The position numbers and the translations under genes are program-made. From an uncultured Ruminococcus sp. (GTDB lineage: Bacteria > Bacillota_A > Clostridia > Oscillospirales > Ruminococcaceae), in NCBI GenBank assembly GCA_900315975.1, contig ONBA01000052.1:1-11629 (forward strand): DNA of 11,629 nucleotides, in the 5' to 3' direction. Shown here one piece after another: positions 5,685 through 11,629 of the stretch. Positions within the stretch are counted from its first letter, which is position 1, and the number at the start of each line of letters is the position of its first letter. The notes under the pieces were generated by a model that was not told where the DNA came from, did not search any database, and saw nothing but the letters and a program-made list of their open reading frames with translations.

Positions 5685-6754
5685 AACGCTTCGAGTATCC
5701 TTTCTGTCATTTCTGTACAGGTGAGGGGAGTTCCGTTTTCGGTACCCATGAGGTCGGCGGTGCGGAAACCTGCGTTCAGCACATCGTCAACAGCCGCTTC
5801 TATAGCGTCAGCTTCCTTACCGAGTCCGAATGAGTAGCGCAGCATCATTGCCGCAGACAGGATAGTTGCAATGGGGTCAGCCTTATTTTGACCGGCGATA
5901 TCGGGTGCACTGCCGTGTATAGGCTCGTACATTCCGAGTGAAGAATTACCGAGTGACGCTGAGGGAAGCATTCCTATCGAGCCGGTTATCTGCGATGCTT
6001 CGTCGGAGAGAATGTCTCCGAACATATTTGACGTAACTATAACGTCGAACTGTTTAGGGTCGCGGACCAGCTGCATTGCGGCATTGTCCACGAACATATC
6101 CGAATATTCGACTTCGGGGTATTCCTCGGCGAGTTTGTGCATAGTACTGCGCCAAAGACGTGACGATTCGAGGACATTTGCCTTGTCGATACTGCAAACA
6201 CGCTTCGAGCGCTTCATTGCGGTGTCGAATGCAACTTTGCCGATACGTTCGATTTCTGTTACACTGTAAGCCTCGGTGTCGAAGGCTTCCTGTCCGTATT
6301 TTCCCTCGCGGTAGCCGCGGTCGCCGAAGTAGATGCCGCCGGTGAGTTCGCGGACTATCATGATGTCAAAGCCTTTGCCGACTATCTCGTCTTTCAGCGG
6401 AGACGCTGAACGAAGTGCCGGATAGAGCTTTGCAGGCCGCAGATTCGTGAAAAGACCGAGAGCCGAGCGTATGCCGAGGAGTGCCTTTTCGGGGCGCTTG
6501 TCACCTGAAAGACCGTCCCATTCCGGACCGCCTACTGCTCCAAGCAGAACGCTGTCGCTTGCGAGACAGCCGTCAATAGTTTCCTGCGGGAGAGGAGTTC
6601 CCGTCGCGTTATATGCACAGCCGCCGATGAGATACGGTTTGAAGCTGAAAGTATGTCCGAACCTTGCTGCTGTCTTTTCGAGTATGGCAACAGCGCTGTC
6701 CACGATTTCGGGACCTATGCCGTCGCCTTTAAGAAGAGCGATATCGAATACCAT
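5681..6754 (-). CDS. leuB: 3-isopropylmalate dehydrogenase
   Basis: LeuB oxidises and decarboxylates 3-isopropylmalate with NAD+ to 2-oxoisocaproate, the last step before transamination to leucine, in the cytosol. The 357 residues match the usual length. Motifs in order are [10 protein letters not shown] (7-16), GAVGGPEWD (72-80), [15 protein letters not shown] (93-107), [11 protein letters not shown] (134-144), [15 protein letters not shown] (188-202, catalytic Lys 191), DNAAMQL (223-229), the metal-binding region [14 protein letters not shown] (241-254, Asp 247 and 251) and the NAD-binding [19 protein letters not shown] (276-294). The Arg residues of ALLGIR, NLRP and VREL form the substrate carboxylate site. 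The start ATG at 6754 has GAGGA about 7 nt upstream and lies 10 nt after the membrane-protein gene. Its TGA overlaps the ATG of the zinc-ribbon gene. The LTGGIYFG form indicates isopropylmalate rather than isocitrate dehydrogenase. Confidence 0.97.
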   Translation of the reverse strand: MVFDIALLKGDGIGPEIVDSAVAILEKTAARFGHTFSFKPYLIGGCAYNATGTPLPQETIDGCLASDSVLLGAVGGPEWDGLSGDKRPEKALLGIRSALGLFTNLRPAKLYPALRSASPLKDEIVGKGFDIMIVRELTGGIYFGDRGYREGKYGQEAFDTEAYSVTEIERIGKVAFDTAMKRSKRVCSIDKANVLESSRLWRSTMHKLAEEYPEVEYSDMFVDNAAMQLVRDPKQFDVIVTSNMFGDILSDEASQITGSIGMLPSASLGNSSLGMYEPIHGSAPDIAGQNKADPIATILSAAMMLRYSFGLGKEADAIEAAVDDVLNAGFRTADLMGTENGTPLTCTEMTERILEAL

Positions 6755-6764
6755 ATATTATTCC

Positions 6765-7226
6765 TCATTTCTGTGGAAAGGACGGTATGATCACCAGTCC
6801 CTTATAGCTTACGAGTGTTGCAGTAAGAACGATAACTGAGGTCAGAGCCATTACTGAATTTACGATGATAGAGAGTATTATCCGGTGTTCTTTTCTGTTG
6901 CGGACACTCATTATGATTCCGGCAGCCGAGAATAGCAGAGCCATTGCCCAGCCGAGTGCGAGCATAAAAGGTTTTTCACAAAGTCCTTCAGCCAGTGTGG
7001 AAACCATGTAGTTTACAGCTATAGCGGCAAAGGCTGCCATATCAAGCTTCCACGCGTTTTTGAAGAAGAATCCGGCAGCAAAAATGAGCAGCGCTGAAAC
7101 TGAAAAGAGTATGCCTGCGATAATTGCCGATACACCGCCGCCGAAAGGTACTCCTTTCAGGAATACGATGGCAAATATAGCTGCTGCTCCCATTAGTATT
7201 GCCGGATTGAAACCTTTTCTGTTCAT
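6765..7226 (-). CDS. Polytopic membrane protein of unknown function in the leu operon
   Basis: This 153-residue protein is strongly hydrophobic, with probable membrane helices at about 8-24, 31-55, 60-79, 86-108 and 115-138 (four or five; the third is least certain). A short basic loop, RNRKEHR (109-115), lies between the last two, suggesting a cytosolic loop there. No signal peptide, Cys cluster or enzyme motif is seen. It starts at an ATG overlapping the leuD TGA (ATGA) and ends 10 nt before leuB, so it is an integral operon member. I do not recognise the family. It does not look like AzlC, AzlD or another branched-chain amino acid permease I know, being too small and lacking recognisable motifs. 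Its placement suggests a role tied to leucine metabolism or transport, but this is guilt by association only. Confidence 0.8.
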   Translation of the reverse strand: MNRKGFNPAILMGAAAIFAIVFLKGVPFGGGVSAIIAGILFSVSALLIFAAGFFFKNAWKLDMAAFAAIAVNYMVSTLAEGLCEKPFMLALGWAMALLFSAAGIIMSVRNRKEHRIILSIIVNSVMALTSVIVLTATLVSYKGLVIIPSFPQK

Positions 7227-7717
7227 TTTATAGCTCCTTTTGCAACGGACTGCATAAGTCCGCCGTTTTCGATTATTTTCTGCACAAATTCAGGGAATGG
7301 AGCAGTTTTGTATTCTCTGCCGGTAGTTATGTCACGTATAATGCCGTTATCGAGGTCTGCTTCGACCTTGTCTCCCTCGTTTATCTCTGCCGCGGCTTCG
7401 GGACATTCAACGATAGCGAGTCCGATATTGATAGCATTGCGGTAGAAGATACGTGCAAAGCTTTTTGCGATAACAAGCGAAACTCCGCTTGCTTTTATGG
7501 CTATGGGAGCGTGTTCACGCGATGAGCCGCATCCGAAATTAGCTCCGGCGGTGATGATATCTCCGCTCTGCACACGGCTGACGAAAGAAGGGTCGAGGTC
7601 TTCCATGCAGTGTGCGGCAAGCTCGGAAGGCTCACTTGTATTGAGATAACGTGCGGGGATTATAACGTCTGTATCGACGTTATCGCCGTATTTTATGCAG
7701 TTTCCGGTATATTTCAT
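7223..7717 (-). CDS. leuD: 3-isopropylmalate dehydratase, small subunit
   Basis: LeuD pairs with LeuC to isomerise 2-isopropylmalate to 3-isopropylmalate. The 164-residue form carries [19 protein letters not shown] (9-27), [18 protein letters not shown] (58-75, the substrate-binding swivel-domain motif) and [14 protein letters not shown] (87-100). An in-frame ATG six codons earlier (7735) is possible. The ATG at 7717 is preferred because it gives the family N-terminus ([13 protein letters not shown]), has GGGAGG about 10 nt upstream, and overlaps the leuC TGA as ATGA like other junctions in this operon. The short form with a separate large subunit is the LeuCD type common in Clostridia and archaea, closely related to the homoaconitase/HacB small subunits. 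The leucine role is supported by the adjoining leuB. Confidence 0.95.
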   Translation of the reverse strand: MKYTGNCIKYGDNVDTDVIIPARYLNTSEPSELAAHCMEDLDPSFVSRVQSGDIITAGANFGCGSSREHAPIAIKASGVSLVIAKSFARIFYRNAINIGLAIVECPEAAAEINEGDKVEADLDNGIIRDITTGREYKTAPFPEFVQKIIENGGLMQSVAKGAIK

Positions 7718-8982
7718 TTGCTCATTACCTCCCATGGACTTGTTATCCTGCCTGTGAGAGCGCTTGCGGCGGCAGTTGCCGGACTTGCGAGGTATACCTC
7801 CGATTCGGGGTGACCCATGCGTCCGACGAAGTTGCGGTTAGTTGTTGTTATAGCCTTTTCACCGGCGGCAAGGATTCCCATGTGTCCGCCGAGACATGGT
7901 CCGCAGGTAGGTGTTGACACTACTGCGCCGCTCTCAATGAATATTTTCAGAAGTCCCTGCTCCATAGCTTCGAGGTAGATTTGCTGAGTTGCGGGAATGA
8001 TTATCACGCGCACTCCCTTTGCAACTTTGCGTCCTTTGAGTATTTCGGCGGCGGACTGAAGGTCTTCGAGTCTTCCGTTAGTACATGAGCCGATGACTAT
8101 CTGGTCAATTTTAACATCGCCGATTTCACCGAATGTACGCGCATTTTCGGGAAGGTGAGGGAATGCGACGGTAGGCTCTATCTGTGAAAGGTCGATGTCG
8201 AGGACCTCGTCGTATTCGGCATCGGGGTCAGCGGAGTATATTACAGGCTCAGCCGCTCCGTGACTGCGGATATAGCCGAGAGTAATGTCGTCTACCTCGA
8301 AAATGCCGTTTTTTGCTCCGGCTTCTATAGCCATATTCGCGATGCAGAGGCGGTCAGCCATACTTAGTGAAGAGAGTCCCTCACCGGTGAACTCCATCGA
8401 CTTGTAAAGTGCTCCGTCAACACCGGTCCTGCCGATGATATGGAGGATAACGTCCTTGCCGGAGACGTATTTTCTGAGACTGCCGCGGAGGATTATCTTC
8501 ATCGCTGACGGTACTTTAAACCATGCCTTGCCTATAGCCATTCCGCAAGCCATATCGGTCGAGCCGACACCTGTCGAGAAGGCACCGAGTGCGCCGTAGG
8601 TGCAGGTGTGAGAGTCAGCGCCGATGACTAAATTGCCGGCAGTTACGAGTCCTTTTTCGGGTATAAGTGCGTGCTCGATACCCATTTCGCCGACGTCGTA
8701 GAAGTGGGTAATTTCCATGTCTCCGCAGAATTCACGGCACATTTTACACTGCTCCGCCGCTTTTATGTCTTTATTCGGAGCGAAGTGGTCCATAATCATA
8801 GTGACTTTGTTTTTGTCGAATACACTGTTTTTACCGAGCTTGCCGAATTCTCTGATAGCTACCGGAGAGGTAATATCATTTCCGAGGACGAGGTCGAGGT
8901 CAGCGAGGATAAGCTCTCCTGCTGTGACCGCGCTCTTACCGGAGTGAGCGGCAAGTATCTTCTGAGTCATTGTCATACCCAT
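7714..8982 (-). CDS. leuC: 3-isopropylmalate dehydratase, large subunit
   Basis: This aconitase-superfamily protein carries the catalytic [4Fe-4S] cluster. The three cluster ligands are visible: Cys 300 in VIGSCTNGR, and Cys 360 and 363 in TCGPCLGGH. Other signatures are [13 protein letters not shown] (31-43), DHFAPNKD (65-72), [23 protein letters not shown] (121-143) and [27 protein letters not shown] (382-408). A longer form from a GTG at 9000 would overlap the ilvN stop but has no ribosome site. ATG at 8982 gives the usual family N-terminus [10 protein letters not shown] and has a weak AAGAAG about 8 nt upstream, so it is preferred (422 residues, close to the usual 420). Sequence alone does not fully separate LeuC from homoaconitase-type relatives, but the operon settles it. 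The oxygen-sensitive cluster suits an anaerobe. Confidence 0.95.
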   Translation of the reverse strand: MGMTMTQKILAAHSGKSAVTAGELILADLDLVLGNDITSPVAIREFGKLGKNSVFDKNKVTMIMDHFAPNKDIKAAEQCKMCREFCGDMEITHFYDVGEMGIEHALIPEKGLVTAGNLVIGADSHTCTYGALGAFSTGVGSTDMACGMAIGKAWFKVPSAMKIILRGSLRKYVSGKDVILHIIGRTGVDGALYKSMEFTGEGLSSLSMADRLCIANMAIEAGAKNGIFEVDDITLGYIRSHGAAEPVIYSADPDAEYDEVLDIDLSQIEPTVAFPHLPENARTFGEIGDVKIDQIVIGSCTNGRLEDLQSAAEILKGRKVAKGVRVIIIPATQQIYLEAMEQGLLKIFIESGAVVSTPTCGPCLGGHMGILAAGEKAITTTNRNFVGRMGHPESEVYLASPATAAASALTGRITSPWEVMSK

Positions 8983-8999
8983 AGTATCAACTTCTTTCA

Positions 9000-9503
9000 C
9001 TATTTAGTTTTGAGGCAGTTAATTCCGCGCTCTATCGCGACTATACCTGTGCGGCACATCTCCATTATGCCGAATGGCTTCATAAGCTCGATGAACGCGT
9101 CTATTTTTGAAGTTTCTCCCGTAAGCTCGCAGATTAGCGCAGTAGGGGAGTAATCAACGATTTTTGAGCGGAATATTTCGACCGCAGTCATGATGTCCTG
9201 ACGGGTCTGCGGAGTATTCCTGATTTTTATAAGAAGCAGCTCGCGGATAACTGTGTCGCTCTGGTCGAGGACTTCAACTTCCTTAACATCGTGAAGTTTT
9301 TCGAGTTGTTTGAGTATCTTGTCCCTGATGTCATCATCGCCGCGGAATGCAACTGTTATACGCGAGAATTCAGCAGATTCCGTCTCACCAACGGTAAGAC
9401 AGTCGATGTTGAATCCGCGCCTTGTGAACATTCCTGAAACCCTTGAGAGAACACCCGAAACGTTCGATACGATAACGCCTATTACGTACTGATTTGTTAC
9501 CAT
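9000..9503 (-). CDS. ilvN: Acetolactate synthase, small regulatory subunit
   Basis: The small subunit activates the catalytic subunit and confers feedback inhibition by valine. The 167-residue protein has an N-terminal ACT domain (about 6-78) with [30 protein letters not shown] (10-39), the segment that binds the amino acid in characterised homologues. A C-terminal domain follows (about 84-160) with ELLLIKIR (88-95), [29 protein letters not shown] (118-146) and [10 protein letters not shown] (151-160). This two-domain length resembles E. coli IlvH and IlvN of Gram-positives rather than the short E. coli IlvN. A GTG three codons earlier (9512) is possible. ATG at 9503 is preferred because GAGGTG lies 6 nt upstream, overlapping the ilvB stop. 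The gap to ilvB is 10 nt, so the subunits are co-translated. The symbol ilvH would be equally valid. Confidence 0.95.
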   Translation of the reverse strand: MVTNQYVIGVIVSNVSGVLSRVSGMFTRRGFNIDCLTVGETESAEFSRITVAFRGDDDIRDKILKQLEKLHDVKEVEVLDQSDTVIRELLLIKIRNTPQTRQDIMTAVEIFRSKIVDYSPTALICELTGETSKIDAFIELMKPFGIMEMCRTGIVAIERGINCLKTK

Positions 9504-9513
9504 TGTTCTCACC

Positions 9514-11208
9514 TCATTCTATTCCGGTAATGATATCGTCGATAGTACCATTCGGCGGAAATGCCGGAAGTACGACCTCATCGCTGTCAACAGCACAGTC
9601 AATGACGAAGGTGCCGTCGTATGCGAAAGCTTCTGCCGCGAGTTTTTCAAGTTCGTCGGGTGAAGAGGCTCTGCCGCCTTTTGCACCGAAAGCCTCTGCG
9701 ATTTTGGCGAAGTCGGTCTTGCGGTTGAGAGTAGTACCCGAGTAACGCTTGCCGTACAGTGCAGTCTGCCACTGCCGCACCATGCCGAGTACACCGTTGT
9801 TCATGATGACCACGACGAGCGGCACTTCCTGTGAAACCGCTGTTGCGAGTTCGTTCATGTCCATGCCGAAGCTTCCGTCACCTGTGAACAGTACCGCACG
9901 TCTGCCTGTGGCTTTTGCCGCGCCGATAGCCGCTCCCATGCCGAATCCCATGGTACCCAGTCCGCCGCTTGAAATGAACGTGCGCGGCTTTATGAGCGGA
10001 TAGCGCTGAGCAGTCCACATCTGATGCTGTCCTACGTCGGTTGCGATTATGTCGCCCTCAGAAGCGTATCTGCTTATTGTATCTATGATAGTATACGGAG
10101 CAATTTTGCCGGTATGGAGCTTATTTGCCGCATTGAGTGCAGAGTCGGTGCGAGCTTTTTCGTCAGCACGAATCTCCTCGATACGTGCCGCCCATTCGGG
10201 GTGTCTGACCTCGTCAAGCATGGGTAAAAGTCTGAAAAGAGCATCTTTGATATCACCTTGAATAGTGAGGTCTGACGCGACATTCTTGTTAAGCTCTGCA
10301 TTGTCTATATCAATATGGATAATGCTGAAATTGCGGTTGAAACGGCTGCCGCTTCCGGTTGCACGGTCTGAGAATCGTACTCCTAGTGCAATAACGAGGT
10401 CTGCTTCGTCTTCAGCTTTAGTAGCGGCATAGTGACCGTGCATACCGCTCATGCCGAGAAAGCGCGGATAGTCAGCAGGCAGTGCCGAAAGTCCCATAAG
10501 CGAACAGCCGAGCGGAGAATCAGTCTTTTCCGCAAGCTTTTTCAGTTCCTTTGAAGCTTTGCCTGCGATAATTCCGCCGCCGAAATATATATACGGTCGC
10601 TTTGCCGCTGATATCATTTCCGCCGCTTTACGGAGTTTGCTTTCCGACGCAAAACTCAGCGGATACGGACGTACCGGCTCCGGTTTGGGTTCAAAGTCCC
10701 ATATACCAGTTTGTACGTCTTTGGGTATGTCTACGAGAACAGGTCCGGGACGACCTGATTTGGCTATTTTGAATGCCGAGCGGAGAGTGTCAGCGAGTTC
10801 ACGAATGTCCTTGACGATGAAATTATGCTTGGTGACAGGCATAGTAACACCGACGATATCGACCTCCTGAAAGCTGTCTCTACCGATGAGACTGCACGAG
10901 ACGTTGCCTGTGATAGCAACTAACGGTACAGAGTCGAGAAAAGCATTTGCGATACCGGTCACGAGATTGGTCGCACCGGGACCCGATGTTGCAATACAGA
11001 CTCCTACTTTGCCTGTGGCGCGTGCATAACCGTCCGCCGCATGAGCGGCTCCCTGTTCGTGAGCGGTGAGTATATGAGTTATTCTTTCGCGGCTGAGGTA
11101 AAGCTCGTCGAAAAGGTCGATGACCTGATTGCCGGGATAGCCGAAAACAGTGTCTATGCCTTGTTCGATAAGAACTTCAACGGCGATTTTAGCTCCTGAT
11201 ATTTTCAT
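9514..11208 (-). CDS. ilvB: Acetolactate synthase, large catalytic subunit
   Basis: This thiamine-diphosphate enzyme joins pyruvate to pyruvate or 2-oxobutyrate, the first common step of valine, leucine and isoleucine synthesis. The 564 residues match the family. The Pyr domain contains GYPGNQVIDLFDEL (23-36), the catalytic Glu 51 in AHEQGAAHAADGYARATG and TSGPGATNLVTGIANA (74-89). QEVDIVGVTMPVTKHNF (114-130) and GRPGPVLVDIPKDVQ (152-166) distinguish acetohydroxy-acid synthases from pyruvate oxidases. The ThDP/Mg motif runs from GDGSFGM (443-449) to IMNN (468-471), followed by GMVRQWQ (475-481). The ATG at 11208 is preceded by AGAGG about 10 nt upstream. It is the first gene of the operon and lies about 27 nt downstream of the predicted transcript start. 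The pairing with ilvN argues for the anabolic, valine-regulated enzyme over the catabolic AlsS type. Confidence 0.96.
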   Translation of the reverse strand: MKISGAKIAVEVLIEQGIDTVFGYPGNQVIDLFDELYLSRERITHILTAHEQGAAHAADGYARATGKVGVCIATSGPGATNLVTGIANAFLDSVPLVAITGNVSCSLIGRDSFQEVDIVGVTMPVTKHNFIVKDIRELADTLRSAFKIAKSGRPGPVLVDIPKDVQTGIWDFEPKPEPVRPYPLSFASESKLRKAAEMISAAKRPYIYFGGGIIAGKASKELKKLAEKTDSPLGCSLMGLSALPADYPRFLGMSGMHGHYAATKAEDEADLVIALGVRFSDRATGSGSRFNRNFSIIHIDIDNAELNKNVASDLTIQGDIKDALFRLLPMLDEVRHPEWAARIEEIRADEKARTDSALNAANKLHTGKIAPYTIIDTISRYASEGDIIATDVGQHQMWTAQRYPLIKPRTFISSGGLGTMGFGMGAAIGAAKATGRRAVLFTGDGSFGMDMNELATAVSQEVPLVVVIMNNGVLGMVRQWQTALYGKRYSGTTLNRKTDFAKIAEAFGAKGGRASSPDELEKLAAEAFAYDGTFVIDCAVDSDEVVLPAFPPNGTIDDIITGIE

Positions 11209-11241
11209 AATGTGTAAACCTCTGTCAACTTATATATGACT

Positions 11242-11270
11242 ATTATACCATTATGCAGGCAGAAAAGCAA
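11242..11270 (-). promoter_or_regulatory. ilvB: Extended -10 promoter of the ilv-leu operon
   Basis: Read on the - strand: TTGCTT (11270-11265), a 17-nt spacer ending TGG, then TATAAT (11247-11242). The TGG TATAAT arrangement is a perfect extended -10, and the -35 matches 3 of 6. Transcription should start near 11235, giving a leader of only about 27 nt to the ilvB ATG. There is no room for a T-box or leader-peptide attenuator. Control, if any, would act at initiation. Confidence 0.75.
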
Positions 11271-11281
11271 TAAAAACGTTT

Positions 11282-11296
11282 ATAATTGAGAATTAT
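11282..11296. promoter_or_regulatory. AT-rich dyad upstream of the ilvB promoter
   Basis: ATAATT (11282-11287) and AATTAT (11291-11296) form a perfect 6-bp dyad around GAG. It lies 12 bp upstream of the -35 element, a usual place for an activator or an UP-like AT-rich segment. It only loosely resembles the CodY box (AATTTTCWGAAAAATT), so no regulator is named. Confidence 0.25.
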
Positions 11297-11325
11297 TGTA
11301 TCACCTGCGGCGATGATTTGAATTT

Positions 11326-11401
11326 GTAGGGAGCGAACAGTGTTCGCCCGAATAAAACCAAGTAAAAAAAGATTCATCAGGCGCACAATGTGCGCCCCTA
11401 C
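11326..11401. repeat. 76-bp MITE-like palindromic element
   Basis: GTAGGG at 11326-11331 and its exact reverse complement CCCTAC at 11396-11401 bound a 76-bp segment. It contains two short hairpins, GCGAAC-AGT-GTTCGC near the left end and GGCGCACAATGTGCGCC (11380-11396) at the right, joined by an A-rich linker. Similar GTAGGG-bounded palindromes are, from general experience, common between genes in Oscillospiraceae genomes. No coding sequence is credible here. The element sits between the ilvB promoter and the 72-bp repeats. Confidence 0.6.
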
Positions 11402-11413
11402 TGTTGCTGACGT

Positions 11414-11485
11414 TGAGCGAAAGCAGACTTTGCCTTTTGTACAGGGTAACCCTGTGGGTTGGGTTGCAAGGGACAATGTCCCTTG
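11414..11485 (+). repeat. 72-bp dispersed repeat, copy A
   Basis: It begins TGAGCGAAAGCAGACTT and ends in the hairpin CAAGGGACAATGTCCCTTG (11467-11485). It matches copy B at 67 of 72 positions by direct alignment (differences at unit positions 18, 21, 37, 40 and 45). The next 72 bp, up to copy B, hold another palindrome, GCGCGGAGTCCGCGC (11486-11500), and AT-rich sequence. No gene is seen anywhere in 11209-11629. Confidence 0.85.
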
Positions 11486-11557
11486 GCGCGGAGTCCGCGC
11501 AGCCAATCTCGAGTTGAACAAAAAAGTTGCGGAAAAATTTTTCGCGCAATGTGCCAA

Positions 11558-11629
11558 TGAGCGAAAGCAGACTTAGCTTTTTGTACAGGGTAATCCCGTG
11601 GATTGGGTTGCAAGGGACAATGTCCCTTG
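11558..11629 (+). repeat. 72-bp dispersed repeat, copy B (reaches window edge)
   Basis: This is a direct repeat of copy A offset by exactly 144 bp, with the same terminal hairpin CAAGGGACAATGTCCCTTG ending at the last base of the window. The array probably continues to the right. A diverged relative with the same internal words is at 2248-2324 in the feoAB leader, in the same orientation. Confidence 0.85.

Noticed and set aside
8983..9000. GTG start at 9000 for leuC
   Set aside because: It overlaps the ilvN stop without a ribosome site, and the ATG at 8982 fits the family N-terminus.
11209..11241. T-box or leucine leader-peptide attenuator before ilvB
   Set aside because: The predicted leader is only about 27 nt, too short for either, and no Leu/Val/Ile-rich leader ORF or T-box bulge sequence is seen.
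11243..11613. Several overlapping frames on both strands near the right end
   Set aside because: They read through palindromic repeats in several frames, which creates spurious open frames. No ribosome site or protein-like composition was seen.

Overview
The window looks like chromosome of an anaerobic Firmicute of the class Clostridia, most likely a gut or rumen Oscillospiraceae (Ruminococcus-like) bacterium. This is inferred from gene style and not proven. The signs are a TnpX-like serine recombinase, a FeoA-FeoB fusion followed by a tiny Cys-rich FeoB-associated protein, strong AGGAGG-type ribosome sites, separate LeuC and LeuD subunits, and short palindromic intergenic repeats.

Layout, left to right. 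(1) Positions 2-1030, + strand: the C-terminal part of a large serine recombinase whose catalytic N-terminus lies left of the window. It is probably the edge of a mobile element. (2) 1131-1991, - strand: a stand-alone PP2C-type protein phosphatase with its own extended -10 promoter (2031-2059) and a hairpin terminator near 1031-1065. (3) 1992-2586: a gene-free stretch of about 595 nt. It holds the phosphatase promoter, a near-consensus + strand promoter with overlapping dyads (2132-2167), a hairpin at the predicted transcript start, and a run of self-complementary 25-bp tandem repeats that would form a highly structured leader for feoB. (4) 2587-5078, + strand: a ferrous iron uptake operon of feoAB fusion plus FeoB-associated Cys-rich membrane protein, coupled by an ATGA overlap and closed by a strong hairpin terminator. 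(5) 11208 down to 5113, - strand: an eight-gene branched-chain amino acid operon in the order ilvB, ilvN, leuC, leuD, an unknown polytopic membrane protein, leuB, an unknown small zinc-ribbon protein, ridA. It has an extended -10 promoter with a leader of only about 27 nt. Four of its seven junctions are 4-nt ATGA overlaps and the rest are gaps of 10-17 nt. (6) 11209-11629: the ilvB promoter, then a 76-bp MITE-like palindromic element and two 72-bp direct repeats. A diverged sibling of the 72-bp repeat lies in the feoB leader.

Functionally, IlvBN makes acetolactate/acetohydroxybutyrate, LeuCD and LeuB carry out the isomerase and dehydrogenase steps of leucine synthesis, and RidA probably clears reactive enamine/imine by-products of PLP enzymes. 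LeuCD needs a [4Fe-4S] cluster, so the neighbouring iron importer is metabolically compatible, but nothing shows co-regulation. ilvC, ilvD and leuA are not in the window. I see no defence, CRISPR, phage-structural or secondary-metabolite system. The least-explained items are the two unknown proteins embedded in the ilv-leu operon and the repeat-built feoB leader.
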